A stretch of DNA of 64,000 bases from Bradyrhizobium sp. AUGA SZCCT0283 (lineage in GTDB: Bacteria > Pseudomonadota > Alphaproteobacteria > Rhizobiales > Xanthobacteraceae). The stretch lies in the NCBI RefSeq assembly GCF_018130385.1, contig NZ_JAFCLU010000007.1, forward strand, positions 62,001-126,000, in the 5' to 3' direction. Position 1 is the stretch's first letter. Each line of letters begins with the position of its first letter. Shown here piece by piece: positions 8,602 through 20,750 of this stretch. The notes under the pieces are model-generated. The model was given only the letters and a program-made list of their open reading frames with translations, did not search any database and was not told where the DNA came from. A program made the translations under genes and the position numbers.

Positions 8602-10032
8602 ATGTTTCCGAAGTGTGCGACAGCCGAAGACCTCGTGAAGACGATCAAGGACGAGAAGGTGCAGATGATCGATCTGCGCTTCACCGACTTGCCTGGGGTG
8701 TGGCAGCATTTTTCCGTGCCGCCGAGTGCCGCGAATGTCGACGCTCTCAGCGAAGGCATTGGATTCGACGGCTCATCGATCCGCGGCTTCCAGGAGATCC
8801 AGGAAAGCGACATGCTGGTCGTGCCGGACCCAACCACGGCCTTCCTCGACCCGTATTCCCCAGCATCAACCCTGGTCCTGATCTGCAACATCAGGGACCC
8901 CGTGACCGGTCAACCCTATAGCCGTGACGCCCGCTACATCGCCCAGAAGGCCGAAACTTACCTGAAGGGCAGCGGCCTCGCCGATACGAGCTATTTCGGC
9001 CCTGAGGCGGAGTTCTTCGTGTTCAACGACGTGCGCTACGGGCAGGGCATCAATTTCGCCTTCCACGAAATCGATTCCAGCGAAGGCAGTTGGAACACCG
9101 GCAAGGAGGAAACGCCAAATCTGGGCCACAAGCCGCGTCCCAAGGAGGGATATTTTCCGGTTCCCCCGACCGACAGCATGCAGGCTCTCCGCACCGAGAT
9201 GGTGCTGACGATGGAACAGCTGGGCATCCAGATCGAAGCCCACCACCATGAAGTCGCGACTGGCGGCCAGAACGAAATCGACATGCGTTTCACCACCCTC
9301 ACCCGCATGGCGGACAATCTGATGATGTACAAATACGTGGTGAAGAACACCGCCCGCGAGCGCGGCATGACCGCAACGTTCATGCCGAAGCCGCTGTTCG
9401 AGGACAACGCCTCGGGGATGCACGTTCACCAGTCTCTTTGGAAGGGTGAGAACAATCTTTTCTACGACAAGGGCGACTATGCCGAGTTGAGCCAGCTCGG
9501 CCGCCACTACATCGGCGGTCTCTTGACCCACGCCTGGGCGCTGTGCGGGCTTTGCGCTCCCACCACCAACTCCTATCGGCGCCTGGTGCCGGGCTATGAG
9601 GCTCCGATCAACCTGGTCTATTCGCAGCGCAACCGCTCAGCCTGCTGCCGTATTCCGATGTATTCGCCGAACCCGCGGGCAAAGCGCGTCGAGTTTCGCT
9701 CGCCGGATCCCTCCTGCAATCCCTATCTGGCCTTTGCCGCGATGCTGATGGCCGGCCTTGACGGCATCAACAACCGGATCGATCCGGGCAGCCCGATCGA
9801 CAAGAACCTTTATGACCTGCCGCCCGCCGAGGCGAAGGACGTGAAGTCGACCCCCGGATCGCTGGATCAGGCGCTTGACGCGCTCGAGCGCGATCACGCC
9901 TTCCTGCTCCGCGGCGATGTGTTCACCAGCGACGTGATCGAGACCTGGCTCGACTACAAGCGCAAGAAAGAGATCGATCCGATCCGGCTGCGCCCTCATC
10001 CTTACGAGTTTCATTTGTATTACGACATCTAA
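8602..10032 (+). CDS. glnA: glutamine synthetase type I (orphan paralogue)
   Basis: A 476-aa class I glutamine synthetase that makes glutamine from glutamate, ammonium and ATP as a dodecamer. Visible are '[10 protein letters not shown]' (beta-grasp), '[11 protein letters not shown]' (metal-binding glutamates), '[15 protein letters not shown]' and '[14 protein letters not shown]' (ammonium and metal site), 'NRSACCRIP' and '[13 protein letters not shown]'. A tyrosine near residue 404 in 'NLYDLPP' matches the adenylylation site of the GSI-beta type. It has no adjacent glnB or glnK, unlike the housekeeping glnA of this group, so it is probably an additional copy. 'CCR' in the active-site region is slightly unusual. 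Confidence 0.95.
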   Translation: MFPKCATAEDLVKTIKDEKVQMIDLRFTDLPGVWQHFSVPPSAANVDALSEGIGFDGSSIRGFQEIQESDMLVVPDPTTAFLDPYSPASTLVLICNIRDPVTGQPYSRDARYIAQKAETYLKGSGLADTSYFGPEAEFFVFNDVRYGQGINFAFHEIDSSEGSWNTGKEETPNLGHKPRPKEGYFPVPPTDSMQALRTEMVLTMEQLGIQIEAHHHEVATGGQNEIDMRFTTLTRMADNLMMYKYVVKNTARERGMTATFMPKPLFEDNASGMHVHQSLWKGENNLFYDKGDYAELSQLGRHYIGGLLTHAWALCGLCAPTTNSYRRLVPGYEAPINLVYSQRNRSACCRIPMYSPNPRAKRVEFRSPDPSCNPYLAFAAMLMAGLDGINNRIDPGSPIDKNLYDLPPAEAKDVKSTPGSLDQALDALERDHAFLLRGDVFTSDVIETWLDYKRKKEIDPIRLRPHPYEFHLYYDI

Positions 10033-10152
10033 CTAAGGCGTGAACTCATAAATCCGCAAGCGTACGCGGACTTCGGCTTTAGTGCGCAGACCACTGGAAC
10101 CTTATTCCCGGCCGGAGAACTAAAGGAACGGCTGAAAAAATCTCGGTAGTCG

Positions 10153-10223
10153 GTAGTGGGTCAGTTTGAATATAGCAGCCATCCATACTGGAAAACGGGT
10201 GAGTGGAGGCGCATACTTCCAAA
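10153..10223 (+). promoter_or_regulatory. repeated gene leader, copy A
   Basis: This 71-bp stretch ends at the ATG of the zinc-ribbon gene. It aligns with the regions before the genes at 45867-46073 and 46160-46414, with the distance from the conserved CAG to the start codon fixed in all three (CAG's last base is 60 nt before A of ATG). Conserved blocks are GTAGTGGG, CAGTTTGA, CTGGAAAACG and GCGCATA. Whether it is promoter, 5' UTR or mobile is unknown. Confidence 0.7.
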
Positions 10224-10427
10224 ATGGCGACAATTGTCAGATGTAACAATTGCGGCGCCGAGTACCATCGTACTGACGAGAAATTCCTGGTGCCGCACAC
10301 TGGTCACGCATCCTGCGCGATCTGCGGTGACACGCTCGAGTATTGGGTGGAAAACACCCATGTCGCCATATTCGAGTTGGTCACACGTCCAGACGGAAGT
10401 CCTGACACTCCCCAAACGCCGCGCTAG
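10224..10427 (+). CDS. small zinc-ribbon protein, paralogue 1
   Basis: A 67-aa protein with two metal-binding-like cysteine pairs: 'RCNNCGAEYHRTDEK' near residues 7-10 and 'ASCAICGDTLEYW' near residues 30-33, the CxxC...CxxC arrangement of a zinc ribbon. A paralogue lies at 45867-46073 and similarity continues past the stop codon (TAGGGACCC), so the two are copies of a duplicated unit of roughly 300 bp. Start ATG 10224 corresponds to the paralogue's MATIV start. Function is unknown; zinc ribbons bind nucleic acids or proteins. Confidence 0.75.
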   Translation: MATIVRCNNCGAEYHRTDEKFLVPHTGHASCAICGDTLEYWVENTHVAIFELVTRPDGSPDTPQTPR

Positions 10428-10458
10428 GGACCCAACCAACTCGCCAAGGGGTCAGGTC

Positions 10459-10815
10459 ATGGAGATCGAACGCACTACATTCGGCGCCATCACGATTGAC
10501 GGAAAGACCTATGAACACGACGTGATCATCCGTCTCTCCGGCGAAGTGGCAAGGCGGAAGAAAAAGCTGTCGAAGAAGTACTACGGCACCTCGCATGTCC
10601 TCTCGAAAGACGAAGCGAAGTTTATCTATGAGGACGGATGCGAGCAGCTAATTCTTGGCTCGGGCCAGATGGGCAATGTGCACCTATCGCCGGAAGCTCA
10701 AACGTATTTTGCGAAAAAGGGTTGCACGGTCCTGTTGCAGCCGACCCCCAAGGCGATTCATACGTTCAACAACTCGCATGCGAAGAAGATCGGCCTTTTT
10801 CACGTTACCTGCTGA
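10459..10815 (+). CDS. Mth938-like domain protein
   Basis: A 118-aa protein of the Mth938/NDUFAF3-like family: 'FGAITIDGKTYEHDVIIRLSGEVARRKKK', 'SHVLSKDEAKFIYEDGCEQLILGSGQMG', and the ending 'AKKIGLFHVTC' cover the whole domain. Relatives include the mitochondrial complex I assembly factor NDUFAF3, but bacterial members have no proven role. The length fits a single-domain member. The start ATG at 10459 follows GGGGTCAGGTC weakly. It follows the zinc-ribbon gene by 31 nt and could be cotranscribed. Confidence 0.8.
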   Translation: MEIERTTFGAITIDGKTYEHDVIIRLSGEVARRKKKLSKKYYGTSHVLSKDEAKFIYEDGCEQLILGSGQMGNVHLSPEAQTYFAKKGCTVLLQPTPKAIHTFNNSHAKKIGLFHVTC

Positions 10816-11074
10816 ACCGGGCCAGGCCGCGACTGCGCTGCGGCGCATGAGCAAAGGCCCGAGAGCGCATTGATAACATCGATTGGTCGCGCGGTCTGGG
10901 CGGTAGCGGAAACCACAATCGTCCAGGTCCGCAAGAGGTCCTGACCTGAGCCGCATGCCACATACGCGGCCGAAGGCAGAAGCGCAAACGGCTTTGGCGG
11001 CCGAGAAAACCTGCGCCAAGTAATGAAGTGAAGTGAAGGCGCGAGCACAGGGTGGGTCTATTGGTTCGACAAAA
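10816..11074. other. intergenic stretch without a supported gene
   Basis: No convincing reading frame, RNA gene or repeat was seen in these 259 bases; it separates the Mth938-like gene from a decayed patch and looks like noncoding or worn-down sequence. Confidence 0.5.
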
Positions 11075-11172
11075 CTACTGACCCGCCCCGCCAATTAGCG
11101 GGGTCCTGGACGAGACGTGATGGCTGACGATTTTCCATTCGCCGTCCTCGCGAACGATCACCCGCCCCCGCC
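11075..11172 (-). pseudogene. 3' remnant of an NTF2-like (SnoaL/DUF4440) gene
   Basis: The minus strand reads 'RVIVREDGEWKIVSHHVSSRTPLI' followed by a stop at 11075. This matches the C-terminus of the intact gene at 11545-11949 ('WVIIREAGEWKIVSHHVSSKTPLI') closely, but the frame is broken directly upstream and no N-terminal part is found. It is a leftover of a duplicated copy. Confidence 0.7.
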
Positions 11173-11190
11173 AAGTGCGGGCACCAAGTG

Positions 11191-11512
11191 TTAGCTTCGA
11201 TCCAGCTGATCGGCAAAGACCTCAAAGCGCGTGTCGCCATTGACTGCGCGGATACCCCAAGGTTGCTTGGTATCAACTACGGCAAATTCTTGCCCATTCT
11301 CGTCGAGGCCAGTGCAGATGATGTGACAACCAATCACTCCTGACTCGGGATAAGTGCTGTCGTTGCATAACGCGGCAGAGCTGACCACCGCACACTTTCT
11401 CCATAAACACCCAGTCTCTGCCAAACCGATCGGTGAGCCTGCATTCGACGATTCCCGGCTGGGACTCGTCGTCCACCCATCGTACGATCAAAACGCGGAT
11501 TGCAATGGTCAT
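11191..11512 (-). pseudogene. frameshifted conserved hypothetical gene
   Basis: Two overlapping minus-strand frames make one coherent protein of about 106 aa. The first starts at the ATG at 11512 (MTIAIRVLIVRWVDDE...) and runs to '...DWVFMEKV'; the second continues 'AVVSSAALCND...FEVFADQLDRS' to a stop at 11191. One extra base near 11392 (in the run GTGTGCGG on the minus strand) joins them: removing it gives EKVAVVS. Either a real inactivating mutation or a sequencing error. Function of the parent family is unknown. Confidence 0.7.
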
Positions 11513-11544
11513 ATTATCCACGTCCTGAAGTAATCGCGGCTCGA

Positions 11545-11949
11545 TTACTGCTCGATCAGCGGCGTCTTCGACGACACGTGGTGGCTGACGATCTTCCATT
11601 CGCCGGCTTCGCGAATGATCACCCAAGTGATCTTGACCTGCAGCGGCTCGGCATTCGCATCGACGATAAAGGTCGCGGTGCCCGCCACGTTGATCACGTC
11701 AGGCGCGGCGTGGGCGGTCCTGACATCGGTGAACTGAACTGTCGGTGAAGACCAGCGCGGCAGCGCGTCGAAATAAGCCTGCACGCCGTCATTGCCGCGG
11801 TAGAACGTCGGGTTCGAACCGAAGAAGAACGCGTTTCGTGAGTAAAGCGATGCGAGCGCGCTGGCGTCCAGCTTGTTGAACGCCGCCGCCCATTTCCCCA
11901 TGATGCCGGAGACGATGTCGTCGGTCCCGCTACGCTCGGAGGATCCCAT
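11545..11949 (-). CDS. NTF2-like protein (SnoaL/DUF4440 type)
   Basis: A 134-aa cytoplasmic protein with the cone-shaped NTF2 fold: an N-terminal helix pair ('IMGKWAAAFNKLDASALASLYS'), 'FFFGSNPTFYRGNDGVQAYFDALP', and a beta-sheet end 'LQVKITWVIIREAGEWKIVSHHVS'. Related proteins are small isomerases, dehydratases or stress proteins of unknown substrate. There is no signal peptide. A partial duplicate of its 3' end lies at 11075-11172. It sits just after glnS on the same strand (start 11949, glnS stop 11959), so it lies downstream of glnS. Confidence 0.8.
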   Translation of the reverse strand: MGSSERSGTDDIVSGIMGKWAAAFNKLDASALASLYSRNAFFFGSNPTFYRGNDGVQAYFDALPRWSSPTVQFTDVRTAHAAPDVINVAGTATFIVDANAEPLQVKITWVIIREAGEWKIVSHHVSSKTPLIEQ

Positions 11950-11958
11950 CGCTGGATC

Positions 11959-13641
<1,683 letters not shown>

Positions 13642-13784
13642 CCTGAGTTCCTGTTAGGGATTGGCGAACCTTCTGCCAAATTCGCCCTTGTGAGCCAAGC
13701 CTACTTTGCCCTGGGCTAAGGCTTTAGTTATGCACCGTTCCTGCTATACACCACGGCCGTTCAAGCATAGGCCCCGCCCCGGTA

Positions 13785-15209
13785 ATGACTGATTCCGTCG
13801 TCACACGCTTTGCCCCCTCGCCCACCGGCTTCCTCCATATCGGGGGCGCCCGTACCGCGCTGTTCAACTGGCTCTATGCCAAAAAGCGCGGCGGCAAGAT
13901 GCTGCTGCGGATCGAGGACACCGATCGGGAGCGCTCGACCGAGCCTGCCATCGCAGCGATCCTGGATGGCCTGAAATGGCTCGAACTCGATTGGGACGGC
14001 GACGTCATCTACCAGTTCAGCCGCGCCGCCCGCCATCGCGAGGTCGCCGAGCAACTGCTGGCCAACGGCAAGGCCTACCGGTGCTACGCCACCGCGGAGG
14101 AACTGACCGCGATGCGCGAGAAGGCGCGCGCCGAGGGCCGCACCCGCCTTTATGACGGGCTGTGGCGGGACCGCGACCCCTCCGAGGCGCCGGCCGGCAT
14201 GAAGCCGACCATCCGCCTGAAAGCGCCGCAGACCGGCGAGACCGTGATCGAGGACCAGGTTCAGGGCCGCGTGGTCTGGCAGAACGAGAATCTCGACGAT
14301 CTCGTGCTGCTGCGCGGCGACGGCAACCCGACCTACATGCTGGCTGTCGTGGTCGACGACCACGACATGGGCGTCACCCACGTCATCCGCGGCGACGACC
14401 ATTTGATCAACGCCGCACGGCAGAAGCAGATCTACGACGCGCTCGGATGGGACATCCCGAACATGTCCCACATCCCGCTGATCCACGGGCCGGACGGCTC
14501 AAAACTGTCGAAGCGCCACGGCGCGCTCGGCGTCGACGCCTACCGCGCCATGGGCTATCTGCCGGCGGCGCTGCGCAATTACCTGGTCCGGCTCGGCTGG
14601 AGCCATGGCGACCAGGAAATCTTCTCGACGCAGGAAATGATCGACGCATTCGATCTGCCCGCGATCGGGCGCTCCGCGGCGCGGTTCGATTTCGCCAAGC
14701 TGGAGAACCTCAACGGCCACTACATCCGCCAGGCCGACGACCGTGAACTGGTGTCCCAGTTCGAGAGCGTGCTGGCTTACGTCCCCGAAGGCGCTGAGCT
14801 CAAGGCAAAGCTCAACGACACGACGCGCGGCCAACTGCTTCGCGCTATGCCGAGCCTGAAGGAGCGCGCCAAGACCCTGATCGAGCTGATATCGGGCGCC
14901 TACTTCATCTTTGCCGACCGTCCGCTTGCGATCGAGCCGAAGGCCGCCGCCCTGCTGACGCCGGAGACCCGCATCCTGATCGGCCAACTCCGGACCGCGC
15001 TCGAGACCGTCACCGACTGGCGTGCCGAGACCACGGAAGCCGCCATGCGGAATTTCGCAGAGCAGAACAACCTCAAGCTCGGCGCCGTCGCCCAGCCGCT
15101 CCGGGTGTCGCTGACCGGACGCACGACTTCACCGGGAATTTTCGATGTTCTGGCGGTCCTGGGGCGGGAGGAATGCCTGGCCCGTCTGGGCGATCAGGCG
15201 GCCAATTAA
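13785..15209 (+). CDS. gltX: glutamyl-tRNA synthetase
   Basis: GluRS charges tRNA-Glu in the cytoplasm; the product also feeds tetrapyrrole synthesis. The 474-aa class I enzyme has '[21 protein letters not shown]' (HIGH motif) at the N-terminus, '[10 protein letters not shown]' (KMSKS) near residue 242, and the helical anticodon-binding domain at the C-terminus. It starts with ATG at 13785 and is followed 159 nt later by gltA. Confidence 0.97.
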   Translation: MTDSVVTRFAPSPTGFLHIGGARTALFNWLYAKKRGGKMLLRIEDTDRERSTEPAIAAILDGLKWLELDWDGDVIYQFSRAARHREVAEQLLANGKAYRCYATAEELTAMREKARAEGRTRLYDGLWRDRDPSEAPAGMKPTIRLKAPQTGETVIEDQVQGRVVWQNENLDDLVLLRGDGNPTYMLAVVVDDHDMGVTHVIRGDDHLINAARQKQIYDALGWDIPNMSHIPLIHGPDGSKLSKRHGALGVDAYRAMGYLPAALRNYLVRLGWSHGDQEIFSTQEMIDAFDLPAIGRSAARFDFAKLENLNGHYIRQADDRELVSQFESVLAYVPEGAELKAKLNDTTRGQLLRAMPSLKERAKTLIELISGAYFIFADRPLAIEPKAAALLTPETRILIGQLRTALETVTDWRAETTEAAMRNFAEQNNLKLGAVAQPLRVSLTGRTTSPGIFDVLAVLGREECLARLGDQAAN

Positions 15210-15368
15210 GCCCCTACCATATGGGGGGCCGCGGCCATCTTGCAGTGCACAGGGCAATAAGCTACGCCTTTGACGCCGCTTCAAGACAATCCGGCTTCCC
15301 TTGCTGCTGCCGCGAAATGGCACCAGGGTCGGCGCGGTTTTTCGTAACGATTTCATCGGGGATTCACG

Positions 15369-16673
<1,305 letters not shown>

Positions 16674-16698
16674 GCGACGTCGCTTACAGGAATCCTGA

Positions 16699-16727
16699 AA
16701 GCCGGATGCGATCGTCGCGTCCGGCTT
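16699..16727 (+). terminator. probable terminator after gltA
   Basis: Stem AAGCCGGA (16699-16706) / TCCGGCTT (16720-16727) with an inner GCGA/TCGC pairing, followed by a T-rich tail (CTCTCATTTT), 26 nt after the gltA stop. Confidence 0.75.
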
Positions 16728-16759
16728 CTCTCATTTTAAAACGGACGCGCCACGGTGTC

Positions 16760-16865
16760 AGACCTCATCCTGAGGAGCCGTGCAGCGGCGTCTCGAAGGA
16801 TGAATGGCAACAGTGGGGCCTCATGGTTCGAGACGGCGCTGCGCGCCTCCTCACCATGAGGGTCT
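16760..16865. repeat. MITE-like palindromic intergenic element
   Basis: It opens AGACCTCATCCTGAGGAG and closes CTCCTCACCATGAGGGTCT, terminal inverted repeats with a shared CTCATCC/GGATG and TCTCGAAGGAT/GTTCGAGAC interior. The type is common between genes in Bradyrhizobium and relatives. It lies between the convergent gltA and lpxB. Confidence 0.75.
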
Positions 16866-16870
16866 GGCGA

Positions 16871-18061
16871 CTACCCCCGCCGCGCCTGCCACATCGTCGC
16901 CAGCACGATATCGGCGGCACGGGCGCTGGGCGGCTGGTTGCCGGTCGAAAGTATCCCGTCGATCTTTCTGAAAGCCTCCAGTTGCCTTCGGCGCAGGTCA
17001 CTGTCGCCGAGCACCTCACGCAGCGCGGCGGCGAGCTTTTCCGGGGTGCAATCTTCCTGCAGGAATTCGGGAATGACATTTTCGCCGATCACGAGATTGG
17101 CCAATATCACCGAGTTCACCTTGATGGCGCGGCGCAGGATCCAGGCTTCCACCGTACCGGTCCGGTAGGCCGTCACCATCGGCACGCCGGCCAATGCCAG
17201 TTCCAGCGTCACCGTGCCGGATTTGGCCAGCGCCGCGTGCGCGATCCGGAACTTGGCCCGCTTCTCCTGCTCGCCGATCACGACCTGCGGCTGCACCGGC
17301 CAGGTCTTCACCGCCTCCACGACCGCTTCCTGCAGATGCGGCATGGTCGGCAGCACCAGTTCGAACGCTGTGCCCTGCTCCTGCAGCCGGGCGACCGCCT
17401 GGCCGAAGACCGCCATGTGGTGGCGGATTTCGCTGCGCCGGCTTCCCGGCAGCACCAGGAGCACCGGCGGCGATTGCGCCCGCCGCGCCGCTTCATCGGC
17501 GCTCGGGCGCAGCGAAGCCAGTTGCTCGGTCAGGGGATGGCCGACATAGGTGCAGGGCGGCCCGTGCAGCTTGCGATAGGCCTCGGGCTCGAACGGCAGC
17601 AGCGCCAGCACATGATCGACATATTTCAGCATCGCGCGCGCCCGGCCGGGCCGCCACGCCCAGACCGAAGGCGACACATAGTTGACGATCGGAATCCTGG
17701 GGGCCTTGGCGCGAACGCGCTTCGCCACGCGGTGGGTGAAGTCCGGGCTGTCGATGATGACGAGAATATCCGGTGCGGCTTCCGTCACCGCGATAGCGGT
17801 TTCCTTGATCAGCCCGAGGATCTTCGGCAGTTCCTTGACGACGGCGGCGAGCCCGATGATCGAGAGCTCTTCGATCGGAAACAGCGACTCCAGGCCTTCG
17901 CGCGCCATCGCGCGGCCGCCGATGCCTTCGAACCGCACCCCGTCGCCAAGGCGCTGGCGCAGCACTTTCATCAAATTGGCGCCGAGGCGATCGCCGGACT
18001 CTTCCGTCGCGATCAGAAATATCCTCCGCTCCATCCCGGCGGTGGCGCGAGACGGCGTCAC
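16871..18061 (-). CDS. lpxB: lipid-A-disaccharide synthase
   Basis: LpxB joins UDP-diacylglucosamine and lipid X to give the lipid A disaccharide, a membrane-associated GT19 glycosyltransferase. The 396-aa protein shows 'IFLIATEESGDRLGANLMK', 'FEGIGGRAMAREG', 'YVSPSVWAWRPGRA' and 'PGSRRSEIRHH'. The start at 18061 overlaps the lpxI stop (ATGA), supporting translational coupling; ATG 18034 (MERRIFLIA) is an alternative matching shorter family members. It is the last gene of the lpx block. Confidence 0.96.
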   Translation of the reverse strand: MTPSRATAGMERRIFLIATEESGDRLGANLMKVLRQRLGDGVRFEGIGGRAMAREGLESLFPIEELSIIGLAAVVKELPKILGLIKETAIAVTEAAPDILVIIDSPDFTHRVAKRVRAKAPRIPIVNYVSPSVWAWRPGRARAMLKYVDHVLALLPFEPEAYRKLHGPPCTYVGHPLTEQLASLRPSADEAARRAQSPPVLLVLPGSRRSEIRHHMAVFGQAVARLQEQGTAFELVLPTMPHLQEAVVEAVKTWPVQPQVVIGEQEKRAKFRIAHAALAKSGTVTLELALAGVPMVTAYRTGTVEAWILRRAIKVNSVILANLVIGENVIPEFLQEDCTPEKLAAALREVLGDSDLRRRQLEAFRKIDGILSTGNQPPSARAADIVLATMWQARRG

Positions 18062-18915
18062 GCGGGCAGACCCTGGATGAACAGGCCAGCGCTGTCAGCG
18101 GCCTCGATCATGGCTTGCGCCTCCGCGGCAATCGTATGGCCGGCGATCACGGCGATGCCGGCGAGCCCGGCCCGGGCTGCGCCCTCGATGGTTTTAGCGC
18201 CCACGGCCGGCAGGTCGAAGCGCAAATCCTGGCCGCTCTTCGGCGCCTTCACCAGCACACCGCGGCCGGATTTGGCGCGAATGCGCCCGGCCTCGCGCAG
18301 CCGCGCCACGCGCGCCAACAGCCCGTCGGTGCCCTCGATGTCCTCGACCGCCACCACGTGCCCGTCGATCACGACCACAGCCTGGCCGATGTCGAAGGGC
18401 CCAAGCGCGCCGAGCACCTGCCGCCCCTTGGCGATGTCAGCAACGGCAGCGGGATCGGGCATGGCGCGCGCAATATTTCCCTCCGGCATCAGGATGTCGG
18501 GGGCGACATCCCGGATGCCGACCATCCGAAAACCGTCCTGTTCGAGGATGCGGCCGATCCCCGACAACAGATGATCGTCGCCGCCGCGAAATGCCGCCCA
18601 GACGCGGCCGAGAACGCGGATCGTTCCCCAGTCGAGCCGGATTTCCGACAGCGCCGGGCGCAGCAGCGTGCCGATGAAGATCAGATCGCGGCAGCCCTCG
18701 CTGCGGAACAGTTTTGTGGCGCGGCCGAGCTGCCCGACCGAGATCCAGTGATGGCGGAAGCGCCCGACGCGCACCGGATCACAGGCGCCGCGCAGCGCGA
18801 ACAGCACCGGCGCGATCCCCCGCTGGCTAAGCGACTCCGCCACCGCGAACGGCATGGCGCCGCCGCCTGCGATGACGCCGACCGGCGAAGAAATGTCAGA
18901 AGCCGCTGAAATCAT
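18058..18915 (-). CDS. lpxI: UDP-2,3-diacylglucosamine pyrophosphatase LpxI
   Basis: LpxI hydrolyses UDP-2,3-diacylglucosamine to lipid X, replacing LpxH in most alphaproteobacteria. The 285-aa protein (DUF1009) starts at ATG 18915 with 'SSPVGVIAGGGAMPFAVAES' and shows 'GGDDHLLSGI', 'EDIEGTDGLL', 'RFDLPAVGAKTIE' and 'AGLAGIAVIAG', the family's conserved blocks. The longer reading to 19050 overlaps lpxA and is rejected. lpxA ends 19 nt upstream and lpxB overlaps its stop, so the three are cotranscribed. Confidence 0.95.
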   Translation of the reverse strand: MISAASDISSPVGVIAGGGAMPFAVAESLSQRGIAPVLFALRGACDPVRVGRFRHHWISVGQLGRATKLFRSEGCRDLIFIGTLLRPALSEIRLDWGTIRVLGRVWAAFRGGDDHLLSGIGRILEQDGFRMVGIRDVAPDILMPEGNIARAMPDPAAVADIAKGRQVLGALGPFDIGQAVVVIDGHVVAVEDIEGTDGLLARVARLREAGRIRAKSGRGVLVKAPKSGQDLRFDLPAVGAKTIEGAARAGLAGIAVIAGHTIAAEAQAMIEAADSAGLFIQGLPA

Positions 18916-18934
18916 GGCTGCGGCGATCCCGTCA

Positions 18935-19741
18935 TCAATGCTTGTTGCCGTCGCCGGCGGGCAGGCAAAGCGCGCGATGTTTGCCTTGCGCGATGAAGGC
19001 GAGGATTTCAGCGATCGCCGGATCTTCGCCAGCGAGCTCCTGCACCACATTCAGCCGCTCGGCAAAGATGCCGGGGCCGTGAAACAGTTTTTGGTAGAAC
19101 GCGCGCACTTTCGCCAGCCGCTCCTTGGTGAACTGGCGCCGCTTCATGCCGATGATGTTGAGCCCTTCGAGAGCAGCGTACTGGCCGTTGACGAGGCCGA
19201 ACGGGATGATGTCGCCGCGCACGCCGCAGACGCCGCCGACCATCACCTGCGGTCCGATCCGCGTGAACTGGTGCACGGCCGACAGCCCGCCGATGAAGAC
19301 GAAATCGCCGATCTCGCAGTGACCGCCGAGCGTGGCGGAGGTCGCAAAAATTACGTCATTGCCGACCTGGCAATCGTGCCCGACATGGCTGCAATTCATG
19401 AAGTAGCCGCGCTCGCCGACCCGCGTCACGCCGCCGCCGGCAACCGTGCCGGCGTTCATGGTGACGGATTCGCGGATAGTGCAGCCCGCGCCAATCTCGA
19501 GCCGGGTCAGTTCACCCTTGTAGCTCAGCGATTGCGGTGGGGTGCCGAGCGAGACGAACGGATAGATCGTGCAGCCGGCGCCAATCGTGGTTTGCGCGGT
19601 GATGTGAACATGCGCGATCAGATTGCAGTTGGCGCCGATAACGACGTTGCGGCCGATAATGCAATAGGGACCGATCGTCGTCCCCTCGCCGATCACAGCG
19701 CCATCCTCAACCCGCGCGGTTGGATCGATCGTACCCATCAA
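18935..19741 (-). CDS. lpxA: UDP-N-acetylglucosamine acyltransferase LpxA
   Basis: LpxA transfers a 3-hydroxyacyl chain from ACP to UDP-GlcNAc, the first step of lipid A synthesis. The 268-aa protein has the hexapeptide left-handed beta-helix in its first about 190 residues (repeats such as 'IGEGTTIGPYCIIGRNVVIGA') with the catalytic-His segment 'NCSHVGHDCQVG', and a C-terminal helical domain ending 'ALCLPAGDGNKH'. In related genomes fabZ directly precedes lpxA; here a 1.07-kb stretch with two other frames separates them. Confidence 0.97.
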   Translation of the reverse strand: MMGTIDPTARVEDGAVIGEGTTIGPYCIIGRNVVIGANCNLIAHVHITAQTTIGAGCTIYPFVSLGTPPQSLSYKGELTRLEIGAGCTIRESVTMNAGTVAGGGVTRVGERGYFMNCSHVGHDCQVGNDVIFATSATLGGHCEIGDFVFIGGLSAVHQFTRIGPQVMVGGVCGVRGDIIPFGLVNGQYAALEGLNIIGMKRRQFTKERLAKVRAFYQKLFHGPGIFAERLNVVQELAGEDPAIAEILAFIAQGKHRALCLPAGDGNKH

Positions 19742-19909
19742 GCAGCCCAGCCCATCGATTGGACGCGAATATCTCGCGTTTTCGGGTGGTTAGCGCGACG
19801 TACCAACGCTGTCCAGTGACGTATGGTTACGCCGTATGTCGGCGCGTCCGGCTGCAAATCCTCCAGCCAGCGGCCTGATTCCCATGGCGAAAGTCGGGAT
19901 AAACAGTCG

Positions 19910-20263
19910 CTAGATCATACTGCCGGGCAGGAAGCACCGGATCGAAATCCCGGTTGCCCCTTTTACAGGCCAAACCATGGTTCGGCCGGCGCGATTTGGC
20001 ACGGTGATGACGGCATCGTCGGGCACGTCGATCCATTGGCCCTCGAGCCGGACGCGATAATGACCGTCCTTCGATTCCCAATCGACGTCGGAAACAACGG
20101 AGCCGTCGGCATCCGAGCAGCACAGCCCCTTCGCGCTTCTGAGGCTGTCGAACCAGGGCTTGAGCGGGGAGTTGGCGTAGCGGCCATCATCACGGGCCGT
20201 TGCACTTCCCGCGAAAACAGCGGCTAAGGCGATCAACGCACCGGCGGTTTTCAGGCGTTTCAT
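19910..20263 (-). CDS. small secreted protein inserted between fabZ and lpxA
   Basis: A 117-aa protein with a signal peptide (MKRLKTAGALIALAAVFAGSATA, about 23 residues), then 'SPLKPWFDSLRSAKGLCCSDADG' and 'YRVRLEGQWIDVPDDAVI', and ending near 'IRCFLPGSMI'. Similar WFDSL..CCS proteins recur in Bradyrhizobium, as I recall, without known function. Cysteines in 'LCCS' and 'RCF' could pair in the periplasm. The start 20263 was chosen for the signal peptide. It lies on the lpx strand, but has no lipid A role that I know of. Confidence 0.7.
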   Translation of the reverse strand: MKRLKTAGALIALAAVFAGSATARDDGRYANSPLKPWFDSLRSAKGLCCSDADGSVVSDVDWESKDGHYRVRLEGQWIDVPDDAVITVPNRAGRTMVWPVKGATGISIRCFLPGSMI

Positions 20264-20501
20264 GCGACTATCTCGACCTGCCACCGGAAATTACAAGTCA
20301 GTCGACGGACCGAAGTTCCAATGCGCCATGCTCACGCTGACGGCATGGCCGCACGGAGTGACGGAGCACATGCTCTGTCAACGATCGGACATTGTCGAGT
20401 ATACCAGCGTATAGTCACGCCTGACCGTTGCCGACAATGCGCGGCGACAGCTCACGCAAACGGCGCCCTGCGCGCAGGCAACTGCCCCCCGCAAGACCTC
20501 T

Positions 20502-20750
20502 CTAGCTGCCCGCCAGTGCGATCCATTCGCTCACCTGCGCACGCGCGATCAGGGCGGCCGGGTCCGAGGCGCTGGTCTTGTAGACGAGCGCCTCGCCTTC
20601 GCGGATACCGGCAAATTCCTTGCCGAAGGCGTCGGCGACGTTGGTCTTGTGCGTCACCGCCAGATTATTGACGCCGGCTTTCGGAGGCGCGTTCACCAGA
20701 TTGCGCACGGCGCGTCCGGCCTTGGCGTTCTTGCCGTCAGGGTTCGCCAT
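20502..20750 (-). pseudogene. probable truncated histidine-phosphatase-family fragment
   Basis: An 82-aa frame reads 'NAKAGRAVRNLVNAPPKAGVNNLAVTHKTNVADAFGKEFAGIREGEALVYK', which resembles the C-terminal half of histidine phosphatase (phosphoglycerate-mutase-like) proteins, including the second catalytic His region 'VTHKTN'. The N-terminal RHG nucleophile part is missing and not found upstream, so it is likely a remnant, although it has an ATG at 20750. It lies within the fabZ-lpxA gap. Confidence 0.5.
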
